From positions 1-64,000 of the forward strand of contig VZRG01000267.1 of the NCBI GenBank assembly GCA_013397435.1: a DNA stretch of 64,000 nucleotides. Reading direction: 5' to 3'. This document shows, one piece after another, positions 36,601-46,475 of this stretch. The notes under the pieces are model-generated. The model did no database searches. It saw only the letters and a program-made list of their open reading frames with translations, and had not been told where the DNA came from. Source of the stretch: Erythrocercus mccallii (lineage: Eukaryota; Chordata; Aves; Passeriformes; Dicruridae). Both the position numbers and the translations under genes were made by a program. Each line of letters begins with the position of its first letter. Position 1 is the stretch's first letter.

Positions 36601-39600
36601 TAAGTTAAAGTGCCGTTAAATTCTCTAGGAAATTAATGTAACTTCCATTTCAAATTAACAAAAATTTGCATGAAGATGATGTTATTTTCTAAGCTTCAAT
36701 AAATACAAGTTCTAGAAAGTGGAAAAACTTTCAAATTGGAAAATACACAGGGTGAAGAAGTCTAGCATAAGGCATTACATCAGCACCAGAAGTGCCACTA
36801 CAGGGTCAGAAAAGCTTCTGTGATTGCTGTGTGTCCATATTGTGAAGGAGTTGGAAATTGTTGCTATTTTTTTTAAACAAGGAGTGGAAGAGTAAGGAAG
36901 CACTTCTATCAGCAAATTCCCTTCCTCTAGAGCACAGGTTTTCCAAACACACAAGGCAGCATTCCATTTTTCTTATATAAGATACACCTATATACTGTAT
37001 TTTGATAAAAATCAGTATCTGAACAAAACACACTAATTAAGGCAAAATGGCTTTGAATAGTACCTATTAGAACATCAGAATTATTCAGGACATGAAGGCA
37101 AGCACATGCTAAAAGTTTTAAAGATAAGGCATTATGTGGTAAATTGCATAAAATACAGAATATCACACAGGTTAATATGAATTTGTGCAATTTTCTTCTT
37201 AGATATTTCTGTGTTTCAAAAGTACAAGATCAACAAGCTTTAAGATCTGGGATTCTAGGATTTCTTCTGCATAAATTGAGAACACCAATAACACTCAGCT
37301 AGCATATAGAACATATTTTTGTGGGGTTTTTTTTCTTCTACAAGAAATAAAAATAACACATCAGTACTAAACAATAGCATTATGGGGGTTTTACATTCAA
37401 AATTTTATTTCTTTGGCTGATTTGCATTCCTTTGTGGACTACACAGACTTCCAGACTGTCTTCCCCTTATGTGACCAGAATCACAGAAAACTTGCTAAAC
37501 AGAGTAAAACTGAGCAAACTCTTTAATTAAGGTTTTGACAACAGTTGTCCTTTAGGAAAACTCTCAAGGAATGCTTACCCTGCGGAATGAACACAAGTAG
37601 ACGTAGATACGAGTAGGACACAGTATGGATACTTTAACCTTTTACTAGTAACATTACAAGGGAATCTCAAAGCACAAAGAATTTAAAAGAATCCCACCAG
37701 CAGTACTGAAGCATCTGTAGCCCTTCAGCCATCAGTATGACTGATACATGTAACAAATTTCAAGGAAGGAAACCTGCTTATAAAAGCATATCCATCCAAA
37801 GATGAATATTCTATGAATTTTGATCATATTTCTACTTCTGAGACATTCAGAATTGACTTTACCACTAACATATATTGTGATCAGTGGCACACTCAGATGT
37901 TCTCTTCCATCTTTTCAGCCTATAATAAAGATCTACTTTCAGAAAGTATTTACAAATCAGTAGTACTTGTATCAATACAGCTCTCATAGTTGCAGGTTTT
38001 GAAGGGCAAATAAAATCTGACAGATAAAATCTATACAGATAAAGTGATTTAAAAACTCAAAAGGAACAGGACAGGGAAACCAGATTCCTACAAAAACCTT
38101 ACAGTGAAGTAAATAACATCCAAAACTGTTTACCAAATGCTTAATACCCAGTAATCCTTTACAAGACGTGAACTTGCCAGGACACAACTGCAAAAAACCC
38201 CATTGGAAATACTCTGCAAATCTTAAATATTTTGCTTTACCTGTCTGCTGTATTCCAGTTATTTGAAGAAGTGTGATTAACAATTTTTATTTAATGTGTG
38301 AAATACATAATTTTTAAAAAAACCCCAAACCTAACTTAGAACTTGAAATCAGAGCAGGTACTGGTCCAAGCTTATATATACTTCTGAAACAGTTTCCTTA
38401 TACTTATGCAATAATATATTCAAAGACTTCATGCTGTTTCTGAAAGAGAGCCCAAAACATGCAGCCAAGTACACCACACGTAATTCTCTATCAAAGAATT
38501 GATCTAATGTTATCAATGACAAATTTAGAAGCAGCATCAATCCCTTATTCACATCCATTATTACATAAGTAATAATAAGTTAATAATAAGTTATTACATA
38601 AGTAATAATAAGTTATTACATAAGTAATAACTTACCCCTTTCCTATTGTGCTGTAATCACTCACCAAAATCTTGCACTTGTTTTCACATTTTTCTAAGAA
38701 GTCTGAATCAATAATTCCTGATAGCTCGACCATGACCAGTTGCTCCTACAAGAAAAGTTGATAGTGTACAGCTGTAACAGACGTAACAGAACTCAGGGGG
38801 GGAAAAATGAGCCCCTCCAGAAGCAATCTACACCAATAAGAACAGCATACAAAGACACAATCTCTCAGGACAAATGGACCCCAAATTAGAGTTTATGCTG
38901 CATTTTGTAAAGAGATAGAACTCTTGTAATACCCAGGGAAATGTAATGACCCAATACTCCATAAGACACTGTTTCACTGTTTCACCCGAATTTCCCTTTT
39001 TCTTCCTAGCAAGCAATGCGGGAGCACTTTTTTCACTCTTGAAAGATGAATATCAATATTGCTCTGGGGAGACCCTACAGCACCTTCCAGTAGCTAAAGA
39101 GGGCCTAAAAGAGAGCTGGAGAGGCACTTTTTACAAGGGCCTGTAGTGACACGACAAGGGGTAACAGATTTAAATTGAGAGTGAGTTTAAATTAGATAGG
39201 GAAATTTTCATTAATGAAAATATATATTTTTTTAATGAGCAGGGGGAATGTGGCATTGCAACAGGTTGCCCAGAGAATCTGTGGATGCTCCATCCCTGGA
39301 AATGTTCAGGACCAGGCTGGATGAGGCTTTAAACAACCTGGTCCAGTGGAAGGTGTCCCTGCCTATGGCAAAGGGTTGGAACCAGATGGTTTTTAAAGGC
39401 CCTTGCAACCCAAACCCTCCTCTGATTCTGTGATTTTAAGGCGATAGGAGGCAACAGAAACTGGAAGTTCGCTCTCTGACCACGCCGTTTGCAGGGAAGC
39501 CGGAGGAAGAACAGCCCGAACCACTCAGCTCTGGGGACGGGACAGCTGTGGGGACTGACAAACGCGCCGGCCCCAGGGAAGCGCGCTCGGTCCGTGCCCG

Positions 39601-39781
39601 GCCCCTCTCCCTGCCTGCCCCGCCGGGCGGGCGGAGCGGGGCCGGGCCACGCCCCGCGGGGGGCCGGACCCTTCCCCCAGAGCTAGGGAGCGCCCCGGTG
39701 TCGGCATTCACCAACCTCCACCTCGTCCTCCTCCGCTCCGTCGCTCCTCCCGCCCTCGCTGCCCGCCGCCGCCGCCGCCAT
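33607..39781 (-). CDS. GTF3C6: GTF3C6, general transcription factor 3C polypeptide 6 (TFIIIC35; 6 exons, complete)
   Basis: Smallest TFIIIC subunit, part of the complex that binds the internal promoters of tRNA and 5S-related genes and recruits TFIIIB. Coding exons in transcript order: 39716-39781, 38665-38745, 36222-36285, 35638-35682, 35390-35503, 33607-33902. They total 666 nt, encoding 221 aa against ~213 in human. The N terminus is an alanine run then an acidic patch (SDGAEEDEVE). The conserved TFIIIC_sub6 beta-barrel region follows: EQLVMVELSGIIDSDFLEKC, GIETERPILQVD, YVFAGEYEDTLGTCVVFEEN, LKYKCHTVKKLNMTRTLLTE, GGVEWLQIKDRDFSY and MICSFLPE. The C-terminal ~85 residues are acidic, Ser- and Gln-rich and poorly conserved, as is usual for this subunit. 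The start ATG has a strong context (G at -3 and +4). The exon 1 donor is the least certain junction: GTTGGT at 39715, with an in-phase alternative 6 bp earlier. Confidence 0.95.
36497..36570. repeat. Cluster of AT-rich inverted repeats in GTF3C6 intron 2
   Basis: 36497-36521 is a perfect hairpin: ATGCTCTAGTA, a 3-base loop TAT, then TACTAGAGCAT. 36548-36555 (ATAAGAGC) pairs with 36563-36570 (GCTCTTAT) across a 7-base loop. Between them another ACTAGAGCAT copy recurs (36540-36549). The shared AGAGCAT unit suggests local duplication and inversion. It lies just over 200 bp from exon 3. Confidence 0.85.
38558..38634. repeat. 22-bp tandem repeat with internal hairpins, GTF3C6 intron 2
   Basis: Unit TTATTACATAAGTAATAATAAG occurs as near-identical copies at 38558-38579, 38591-38612 and 38613-38630 (last partial), with a short 11-base variant between the first two. 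Each unit contains TTATTAC-ATAA-GTAATAA, a 7-bp stem with a 4-base loop. The array begins about 30 nt into the intron, beside the exon 2 donor at 38664. Confidence 0.85.
39055..39438 (+). mobile_element. CR1 LINE 3' end, GTF3C6 intron 1
   Basis: Complete-looking CR1 3' tail in plus orientation, antisense to the gene: 'ctctggggagaccctacagc', 'gagagctggagaggcacttt', 'aacaggttgcccagagaatc' and a terminus 'cctctgattctgtgatttt'. An AT-rich insertion near 39200-39240 ('aatgaaaatatatatttttt') interrupts it. Its 3' end is ~40 bp from the CpG island of GTF3C6. Confidence 0.93.
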
Positions 39782-39819
39782 GTCGCCAGCGCCCGCCCCG
39801 CGCCCGCCTCAGCGCGCAC

Positions 39820-39825
39820 CACGTG
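39820..39825. promoter_or_regulatory. CACGTG E-box in the GTF3C6 promoter
   Basis: Canonical MYC/USF E-box about 40 bp upstream of the start codon, embedded in 'gcaccacgtgggg'. RPF2 has the same class of site at a similar distance. Confidence 0.5.
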
Positions 39826-39833
39826 GGGCCCGC

Positions 39834-39844
39834 GCCGCCATCTT
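39834..39844 (-). promoter_or_regulatory. YY1-type site AAGATGGCGGC
   Basis: Perfect YY1 consensus on the transcribed-sense (minus) strand about 55 bp before the ATG. In TATA-less promoters YY1 elements in this orientation often overlap or follow the start site, so this may mark the GTF3C6 transcription start. Confidence 0.6.
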
Positions 39845-40279
39845 AGAGCGGAGCGGCCCCGCCCCGCGCCTCTGCCCCGCTGCGCCCTCAGAGCCGCCCC
39901 GAGGCCGCCGCGCCTCCGCTCGGCGCTGAGAAAGGAACGCGAGCAGCTCCCGCAGCGCTCTGAGAGGTTTTCTTGAATTTCAAGGGTGGTACTGGAAAAT
40001 GGGAATCCCTACAGTACCATCCTTCCCCCATCTTTTTTTTTTCTTAAAAAAAAGGGGGCTATCAGACATATCTTTTTATTAACACAAATAATGTCCTGCT
40101 TCTGGTACAGACCATTTGTTTAGAAAGCTTATATTAGATAATAAAGTAGGCAGTTAGTTTCTACCACTCGTGTCCTTTGCATGATGCTTTCTGGTTATCT
40201 TGACAGGTTCAAATGCACCCCATCAAATACATCCTTCTGACCAGGGTTTCCGAGATAATGTCTTAGTTTATAAGTGCAG

Positions 40280-40960
40280 GATGTTGTTGTCCACAAAAAT
40301 CGGATTTGTTTCCCAGAGTGCAACAGTAATTACAACATATGCCAATAATTACACACGTGAGAGAGGCATTGATTATTTTATTTCAGAGTTCTGCAAGCCT
40401 GGGTGCCCAATGGAATTCCACAAATCAAGCCCAACAGCTATCAACATTTTTTACTATTTATACATGTCAGCAAACAAAGGAATTAGCATTCATTGGCTAC
40501 ATGTTACATAATCCTTGTATTAATTAGTGTTCTATCTTCTAGTGGTTCGTGATTCTCTCACTTCTCATGCTGATCAGTGCCATGGTGTTTCTCTTCTTTT
40601 GGGCCGATGGGTTTTTGGGTCAATGATCCGTGAGTTGGTGGTTGGGATCTCCCCCTGCAGAATTATCTTTTACCCAGTCAGAGCTGATTCAGCACAGTTG
40701 CTGGGTAAGGTTTGTTAGTTTCTTCCTTATCTTGGGGGTTCTGCCCAATGTCCTTGTGGCCCATAAATTGTGCATTCTTTGTGTCTGCTGTCAGTGGTAC
40801 ATCCTTCTCCCCAACTTTGTCAACCTCCCTCTAGGTGTGAGATCACTGAAACTTGTCAGGCCCTAAAGCTTCACAAGACAATTCTACCAACCAGTAATTT
40901 GTCTTTCTGACACTTAGACATCGCTTAGAGCTTGTGGGCTGCTGTCTGTTTCACAGAATA
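40280..40960 (-). mobile_element. Solo LTR-like element of an avian endogenous retrovirus (approximate ends)
   Basis: On the minus strand this stretch has LTR architecture: a TATA box TATAAATA at 40455-40462, then about 80 bp later a polyadenylation signal AATAAA at 40377-40382 followed by a U5-like segment. The surrounding wording (for example 'gctaattcctttgtttgctg' before the TATA box) resembles LTRs I associate with songbird ERVs. No gag, pol or env sequence flanks it, so it would be a solo LTR. Exact TG/CA ends and a target-site duplication could not be fixed by eye. Confidence 0.6.
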
Positions 40961-43639
40961 AATCTCCCTTCTTGTTGACTAGGTTGAATGTATACAAAGA
41001 TCAAACATCAAAGAATATCCTTTCTTGAGAATTTTTTTTGCTACAATGTTGCACTCTGTAATTCTAAGTCTTACATTGGTTTTGTAATTTTCCTATTTTT
41101 TCCATATGTTATATTTCTTATTTTATATCAAAGGTGTCTCCCTACTCATTGTGTTGAAGTCATTAAAAAGTTAAATAAAATCTGTTTGCAAGAGAAATCA
41201 CTGGAAATTTTCTTGCGGTTTCTTCTTAACTTCCATAAGATAGATGTAAATGTCAGCATTGCACCGTATCAAGTGTTTAACTATGTCCAGATAGGTGTGA
41301 TCAAATGCATTTCTCCTTTTTCTAGAAAAATTACGGATCTTAATAATATCAAATAAGTTTAGCAGAGTTTTTCTTTGGCTTTAATCTTTGTCTCATTTTC
41401 TGTTAAGCTTTACATTTTTAATTACTTTTCCTTAGAGCCTGTTTTGGAATATTGAGTACTGCTGTGGTACGAACAGCCTATAAATCTGGATTTGTTCTAA
41501 ATACAGAAAAAGATGCTGGGTCATGTTACCTTTTCACCAGGCAAATTGCAAAGGCTTGAATTTTGGCTGCAGGGGATAAAAGCTGTGGAACAGATGTTTG
41601 GTATACTACAAGTGTTAATTATCAGCTATTTTAAAATAACATTTTGTGTCATTGTATTTAGCTTTAGTTTTTGTGCGAGGTCTTCCTCACTTTAGATAAA
41701 TTCTTTTTTGCTCTACCTCAATAAAGCTGAATCAACTCTCTACTCTGAATATTTATTTTCTTTTAATTAATTGTCATAACTGACAATGCCTCTGTAATGT
41801 TACATGAATACCATCAGTCGCTTTTAATAGCTGGGGGGAGGTGAAGTGATACAGTTAAAAAATACAGAAAGCCCTTACAGGAATGTAAATGTGTGCCAGA
41901 TCAGCCTGTATAAATCACAGACTGGCATGAACTGCTGTGAAGGAACAAGTACATTTATTTGCTTTTAAATCAGCCTCAGTGTCATGTAGGATCCGGGGTC
42001 ACCTCAGTCTCCCAGTTATCGTGATGCAGGGCGTGCAGTTGGATGATGGGAAATTTTTCATGCGTTAGTGCCAAAGGTATTTTAAAAGATGTTGTCGGGC
42101 TAAATTTGCTGTGGGCTTTAGTGGTTTACCTTGGTCTTTCCTATCCTGGCAGGAATATTTTGACAACTTATCTCTTAAAAGAGACTGTTCTTGGAGTCTG
42201 CCAGCGAGATTGAACTACTTGATGAGATAAACATGGAAATACACGTCTTGAGGACCAGATTTTGGGTTTCTGAGGCCTCAGCTAACAGTCCTGTCAGTGC
42301 TTGAAAAGATTTCTGTGTGCACGCTGCCAGAGGCCTGTTCCTTGGTGGCACTTACGTAATTCTGAGTCAGTGAGAACTAAATGGTCAATTTAAAATAAAT
42401 GCTCATGTTTGAGATCTATGTACATAGTATGGATGCACTGGTTTCCGTGGGCTCACCTCCAGTTTAAGCATGTTAATATGTATTTTATTTTGGGCCACGT
42501 AGTTTGCAAATTTTAGCTGTGGAAGTTTGTAGATTAGAGGCTCAGACTATCTGTTTATTAGCAAATAAACTTTGTTGCAGTTATGGTACATTACAGGAAA
42601 TCAGAGAACGTTCACTGAAACACATAATGAACAAATTCTGGCTTACTGCTTTGTCTCATTTTTCCATTTTATTTTGATTTTTATCTTCATGTTTGAAATT
42701 CCTTCTCAATTCTTTTGCAGAAGGGAAGTACCCTTTCTCCATTCCCTCCTGAACACATTACTTGCTTTGTGAGGCCCTGGAACTAGTCTATCTAAGTAAA
42801 AGGTTAAATGTTTTCTAAAAGCACAGAGTAAGATAAGAGTCTTTGTTTAAGCTCTTGTGGTTTTTTCTGTCTGTTTAGATTGTGAGTGTCTCTGGTTGAA
42901 AGCCTTCTGTATTATGTAGTAAAAAAACCCATAGGATTTAGCATTCAAGAATTATAATAGATCATATGTGTGCAAATATACACACACAACTTATATTTAA
43001 TCTTTGTATCTGTGCTATTTGCTGAATTGACAGCCTTGGGAGAAGGGCATTGTACTTCCTACACTTATTTTCAGTTGGAAATGTAACTAAAAGCAATGAC
43101 GTGACAAAAGGTGATGGCCTGTGGATGTCAGAAGAGACTATCAGTAAAATGCTACCATGTGAAACATCTAAATGTCATAATACTGCATTGTAAGGTGCAG
43201 AGAGATGCAGGAGAAAGCTTGTAAGAGACTAATGTGTTTCTGGCTATACCTGGGGTTGCAAAAGGTAATTCAGCCCCAGGACAAAGGTAATTTGCTGATA
43301 ATATTACAAAGATGATTTCCATTTCTCTGCAGCTACATTGGCTGAGCCTCTTCAGTTAGGAATTTGCAAGCCAAAAAAAAAAACCCCACAAAATGACCAC
43401 CTGCTTCTTTCCTTTGCAAATGTGTCTTTGTCTTTTCCAGAACTCCTTAAACATTATGTAAGGAAATCCTAGGAATTTTATTAGACAAAGCAAAGAAGGG
43501 TAGGTACGGTAAGGAGTCCAGAGCTGCTTCTATTTACTGTGTCTAGTCTAAAATAATGGAGTGAGATTGTATAGTAGGAAGGGGAGGGGGAGCAGCGGGC
43601 TCACATTTTTCCCAGTCTTTCATTTGTTCCCTACAGAAG
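40961..43639. other. Gene-free spacer upstream of GTF3C6
   Basis: AT-rich sequence with no recognisable exon or repeat. Short open frames (up to ~120 codons at 40988-41356) are low-complexity F/I/L-rich and unsupported. Confidence 0.6.
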
Positions 43640-44040
43640 CACTTCTTGTTGTCTTTGACATCCACCATGGCTTCAGTTCCAGCTGGGCTTTAACTTTCAG
43701 GACCTCATCCCTGCATACCTGAACAATGTCTCTGTATTCCTCACAGGTTACCTGTCCTGGATTCCACCTTCTCTATGCTTCCTTTTTGTGTTTGAGCTTG
43801 GAGGTGTTCCTTGTTCACCCACAGAGGTCTCCTGCATTTTTGCCTCACTTCCTACATGTTTCCTGGGCTCCGTCTTCCCTCCAGGGCCTTATTCTATGGG
43901 GCTTCTGTTCTCCAAGAGACATATTTTGTCTTGTCTCCTTAGGGAAAAAGAGCTTGGCTGTTAAAAGTAATGAATGCTGCCTCCTGCACGCAGTCACCTC
44001 AGAGCTTCAAATGCTTGTTCCTTGGGAACACCCTTAAGAA
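43640..44040 (-). mobile_element. CR1 LINE internal fragment, reverse orientation
   Basis: Reverse-strand CR1 internal phrases: 'cagttccagctgggctttaa', 'ctcatccctgcatacctgaa', 'ggttacctgtcctggattcc', 'tgtttgagcttggaggtgtt' and 'cagaggtctcctgcattttt'. It derives from the ORF2 region. The forward frame of ~100 codons through it is antisense to the element and meaningless. Confidence 0.8.
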
Positions 44041-44483
44041 ACTTGGTGCTGTATCCTCATATGGAAGGGATGCATCTTCATGTCTATGAGTGATAGGTCA
44101 GGAGGAGAGCGGTGTGGCACAACTGAGAACTGCTGCAGTGTCCTTCATGGAGTTCTGAAACAGGGATCCCTCTCACTAAAACTTGGCAGGTGACAATCTT
44201 CTGAAGCAGGTGGTAACAGATAGGGAGTAAATTAAATTACTTGTTATCCAGCTGGATCAGAAGGGGATGTCTATCTATAGAGCTGACTTGCTGATTTATG
44301 ACATGTCAAAGTTTGGGATCTTTTACAGGACCTCAGATAATCTGGCATCAGTTATTTGAGTTACCAGGATGAAAATTCTCACTCCTGTTGGGTTGAAAGC
44401 CCTTGACTTCAAAATTCACCAGGAATAATTATTCAGGGCCAAGCTCTTATATAATCCCAGCTGGCCTGCCTGTGTTTCACCAG

Positions 44484-44877
44484 ATCAGAGAATGTATTGG
44501 GTTGGAAGGGACCTTAAAGATTACCTGGTTCCAACCTCCTTGCCATGGGCAAAACCTTTCACTAAACTGACTTGCTCAGAGCCCCATCCAGCCTGGCCTT
44601 GAACTCTCCAGGGACGGAGCATCCACAACTTCTCTGGGCAACCCGCTCCAGTGCCTAACCAACCTCACAATAAAGAATTTCTTCCTATATCTAATCTAAA
44701 CTTACTCTCTATCAGTTTAAAGCCATTCCCCCTTGTCTTATCACTTAATGCTCTTGTAAAAGGTCCCTCTTCAGGTGTCTTGCAGCCCCCTTTATGCTGC
44801 TCAAATGTACCTCTGGAACTCTCTTGTCCAGGCTGAACAGCCTCAAATTTCTCAGCTTTTCCTCACAGGAGAGTATT
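44484..44877 (-). mobile_element. CR1 LINE 3' fragment, reverse orientation
   Basis: Long, well-preserved reverse CR1 tail: 'gggttggaagggaccttaaa', 'ccatccagcctggccttgaa', 'caataaagaatttcttccta', 'aaagccattcccccttgtct' and 'caggctgaacagcctcaaat'. It lies ~450 bp from the internal CR1 fragment at 43640-44040 in the same orientation, so the two may be parts of one insertion. Confidence 0.93.
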
Positions 44878-46219
44878 TGTTTAAAATGTATTTTAAACAA
44901 GCTGATATAAATGATCCTTGGAATTTTTTTTCATACAATTATGTAAAATCAGAAAGTAATTTCTCTTTCATATTTATTCACTGATTTTGATCAATGTTCC
45001 CATGGCTTACTTTTTCTTGAAGTGAAATATTTTTATTGAATGGTGTTTTGGTTTTCATCTACATGAACACCTTTTGCTTGTTAATGAAGTGCTGCTAAAA
45101 GCAATTTTTACACACCTCAATAACTGCCAGAGTGGTTTTCAGGGCAGGAAATAAAAATTAGTTATTAATCTGCATCAGAAACATCAGTGTCTTGATTCAG
45201 TAGGCTTTTATTGAGGTGTAACTTGGCAGCAATTTGGAATTCCTGATAGTTTAGTGCTTGTGTAGTTATGCCCACTGACCTGCAGAAAATGTTTCTAACA
45301 CAACATAAAAAGTAAGAATCATATTGCTGAACCCTGAGGGTCAATACTATATGTATTGCTTTTCTTACTGTGATATTACTACAAAGTGTAAGAACGTTGC
45401 TTTCTTTCAGTAAAAAATACATCTTGTTAGGACTGTAGTATCTAGATGGTTGCAAACATTTCCTGATAAGGAAAATCAGGCACTGTAAAAACAGAAAGCA
45501 AAAAAGAAAAATATTGTCTGTGTACTCTTGAGTGTTGTAGGTAAATGTCATATTGATCAGAGTCATGAGACTAAAATCTTTGGTGCAATAAATTTTAGGC
45601 TTCTTGGCCTTGACTTGATTTTTGATCACCATCATGTATGGTCTGCTTCAAACTGTTTTTATAGAAGAGCCATTCTGAAATAGTGATCTTGTTGTACTTG
45701 CAGTTGATGCACTTGCATCAAAAGAAAGATCTGTTTGCATAACAGACTACAGTGGATTGTGGCTCTTAAAAGAAACTAAACAGCCAAGGAGTAAGTTGTT
45801 GATACAGGTTAGGAGAAAATGGTCTGTTTTCAAAATGAAGGGTGACTATAAGTGTATTTTCATGGAAATTTGAAGTATGAAACATATTTCTAAATTCTTT
45901 GTTGAGAAAAACCCCTTAAAATCAAAGATAGAAAGTGAAGCATGGAAGTTAGATGATGGTACTGTATTTTTGAGGTTCTAAAAATGAAAGCCTACTGTGA
46001 GATGTAATACATGACTAGATAGTAAAAGGGCAGGTGAATTGGAACCATTTTCTGTCTCAAGAAATCCTTAGATAAAAATTGCTGAAGAATGAGGAAACAC
46101 CTTTGCATGCTAGTCCTGCCTGTTCTGCTGCTTTTTCCAGGCATTTACTGTGGGCTGATTTAGGTGACAAGGGTACTGGCTAGGTGGATCTCTGATCTAG
46201 GCTCTTAAATTTGGTTCAG

Positions 46220-46475
46220 AATGACAAACCAAAAAGCTGGCAGACTTGTTACATTCCTTTCCAAAATCTATGAAGGCAAAAATGTATATGAACTCAATGG
46301 GAGATTGGATGAGTACTTGAAGGAGAGACCCACTGGGAATAATAACATGGGCAAATCCTATCAGGCCAAGGAAATAACTGAGCTGACAGTTGAGAGCACA
46401 CTATATGTACTTGTGTTCTTCCCTTGGTGGCCACTGCTGCAGACAGTGTAGTGAGTGAGCTAGGCCCAAAAGGTG
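46220..46475 (+). mobile_element. Old CR1-family LINE 3' fragment (tentative)
   Basis: Weak but ordered resemblance to an old CR1 subfamily tail: 'gggagattggatgagtactt', 'gaaggagagacccactggga', 'tggtggccactgctgcagac' and 'agtgagtgagctaggcccaa'. Divergence is high and the ends are uncertain. Confidence 0.45.

Larger units (their letters stand above)
39480..39960 (-). promoter_or_regulatory. GTF3C6 CpG-island promoter, 5' UTR and exon 1
   Basis: A dense CpG- and GC-rich block covers exon 1 (39716-39781) and its upstream flank. There is no TATA box. A YY1 motif and an E-box lie 40-65 bp upstream of the ATG, which is typical of a TATA-less housekeeping promoter. The start site is probably at 39785-39850. 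Confidence 0.8.

Noticed and set aside
39436..39976. Open frames of 128-142 codons on both strands in the GTF3C6 CpG island
   Set aside because: Arg/Pro/Ala-rich products of CpG-island composition. Only GTF3C6 exon 1 (39716-39781) is supported by splicing and homology.
45165..45635. 156-codon minus-strand open frame, longest in the AMD1-GTF3C6 spacer
   Set aside because: AT-rich, hydrophobic, low-complexity translation with no family motif, no promoter features and no splice context. Chance is the simpler reading, though homology search or RNA data could overturn this.
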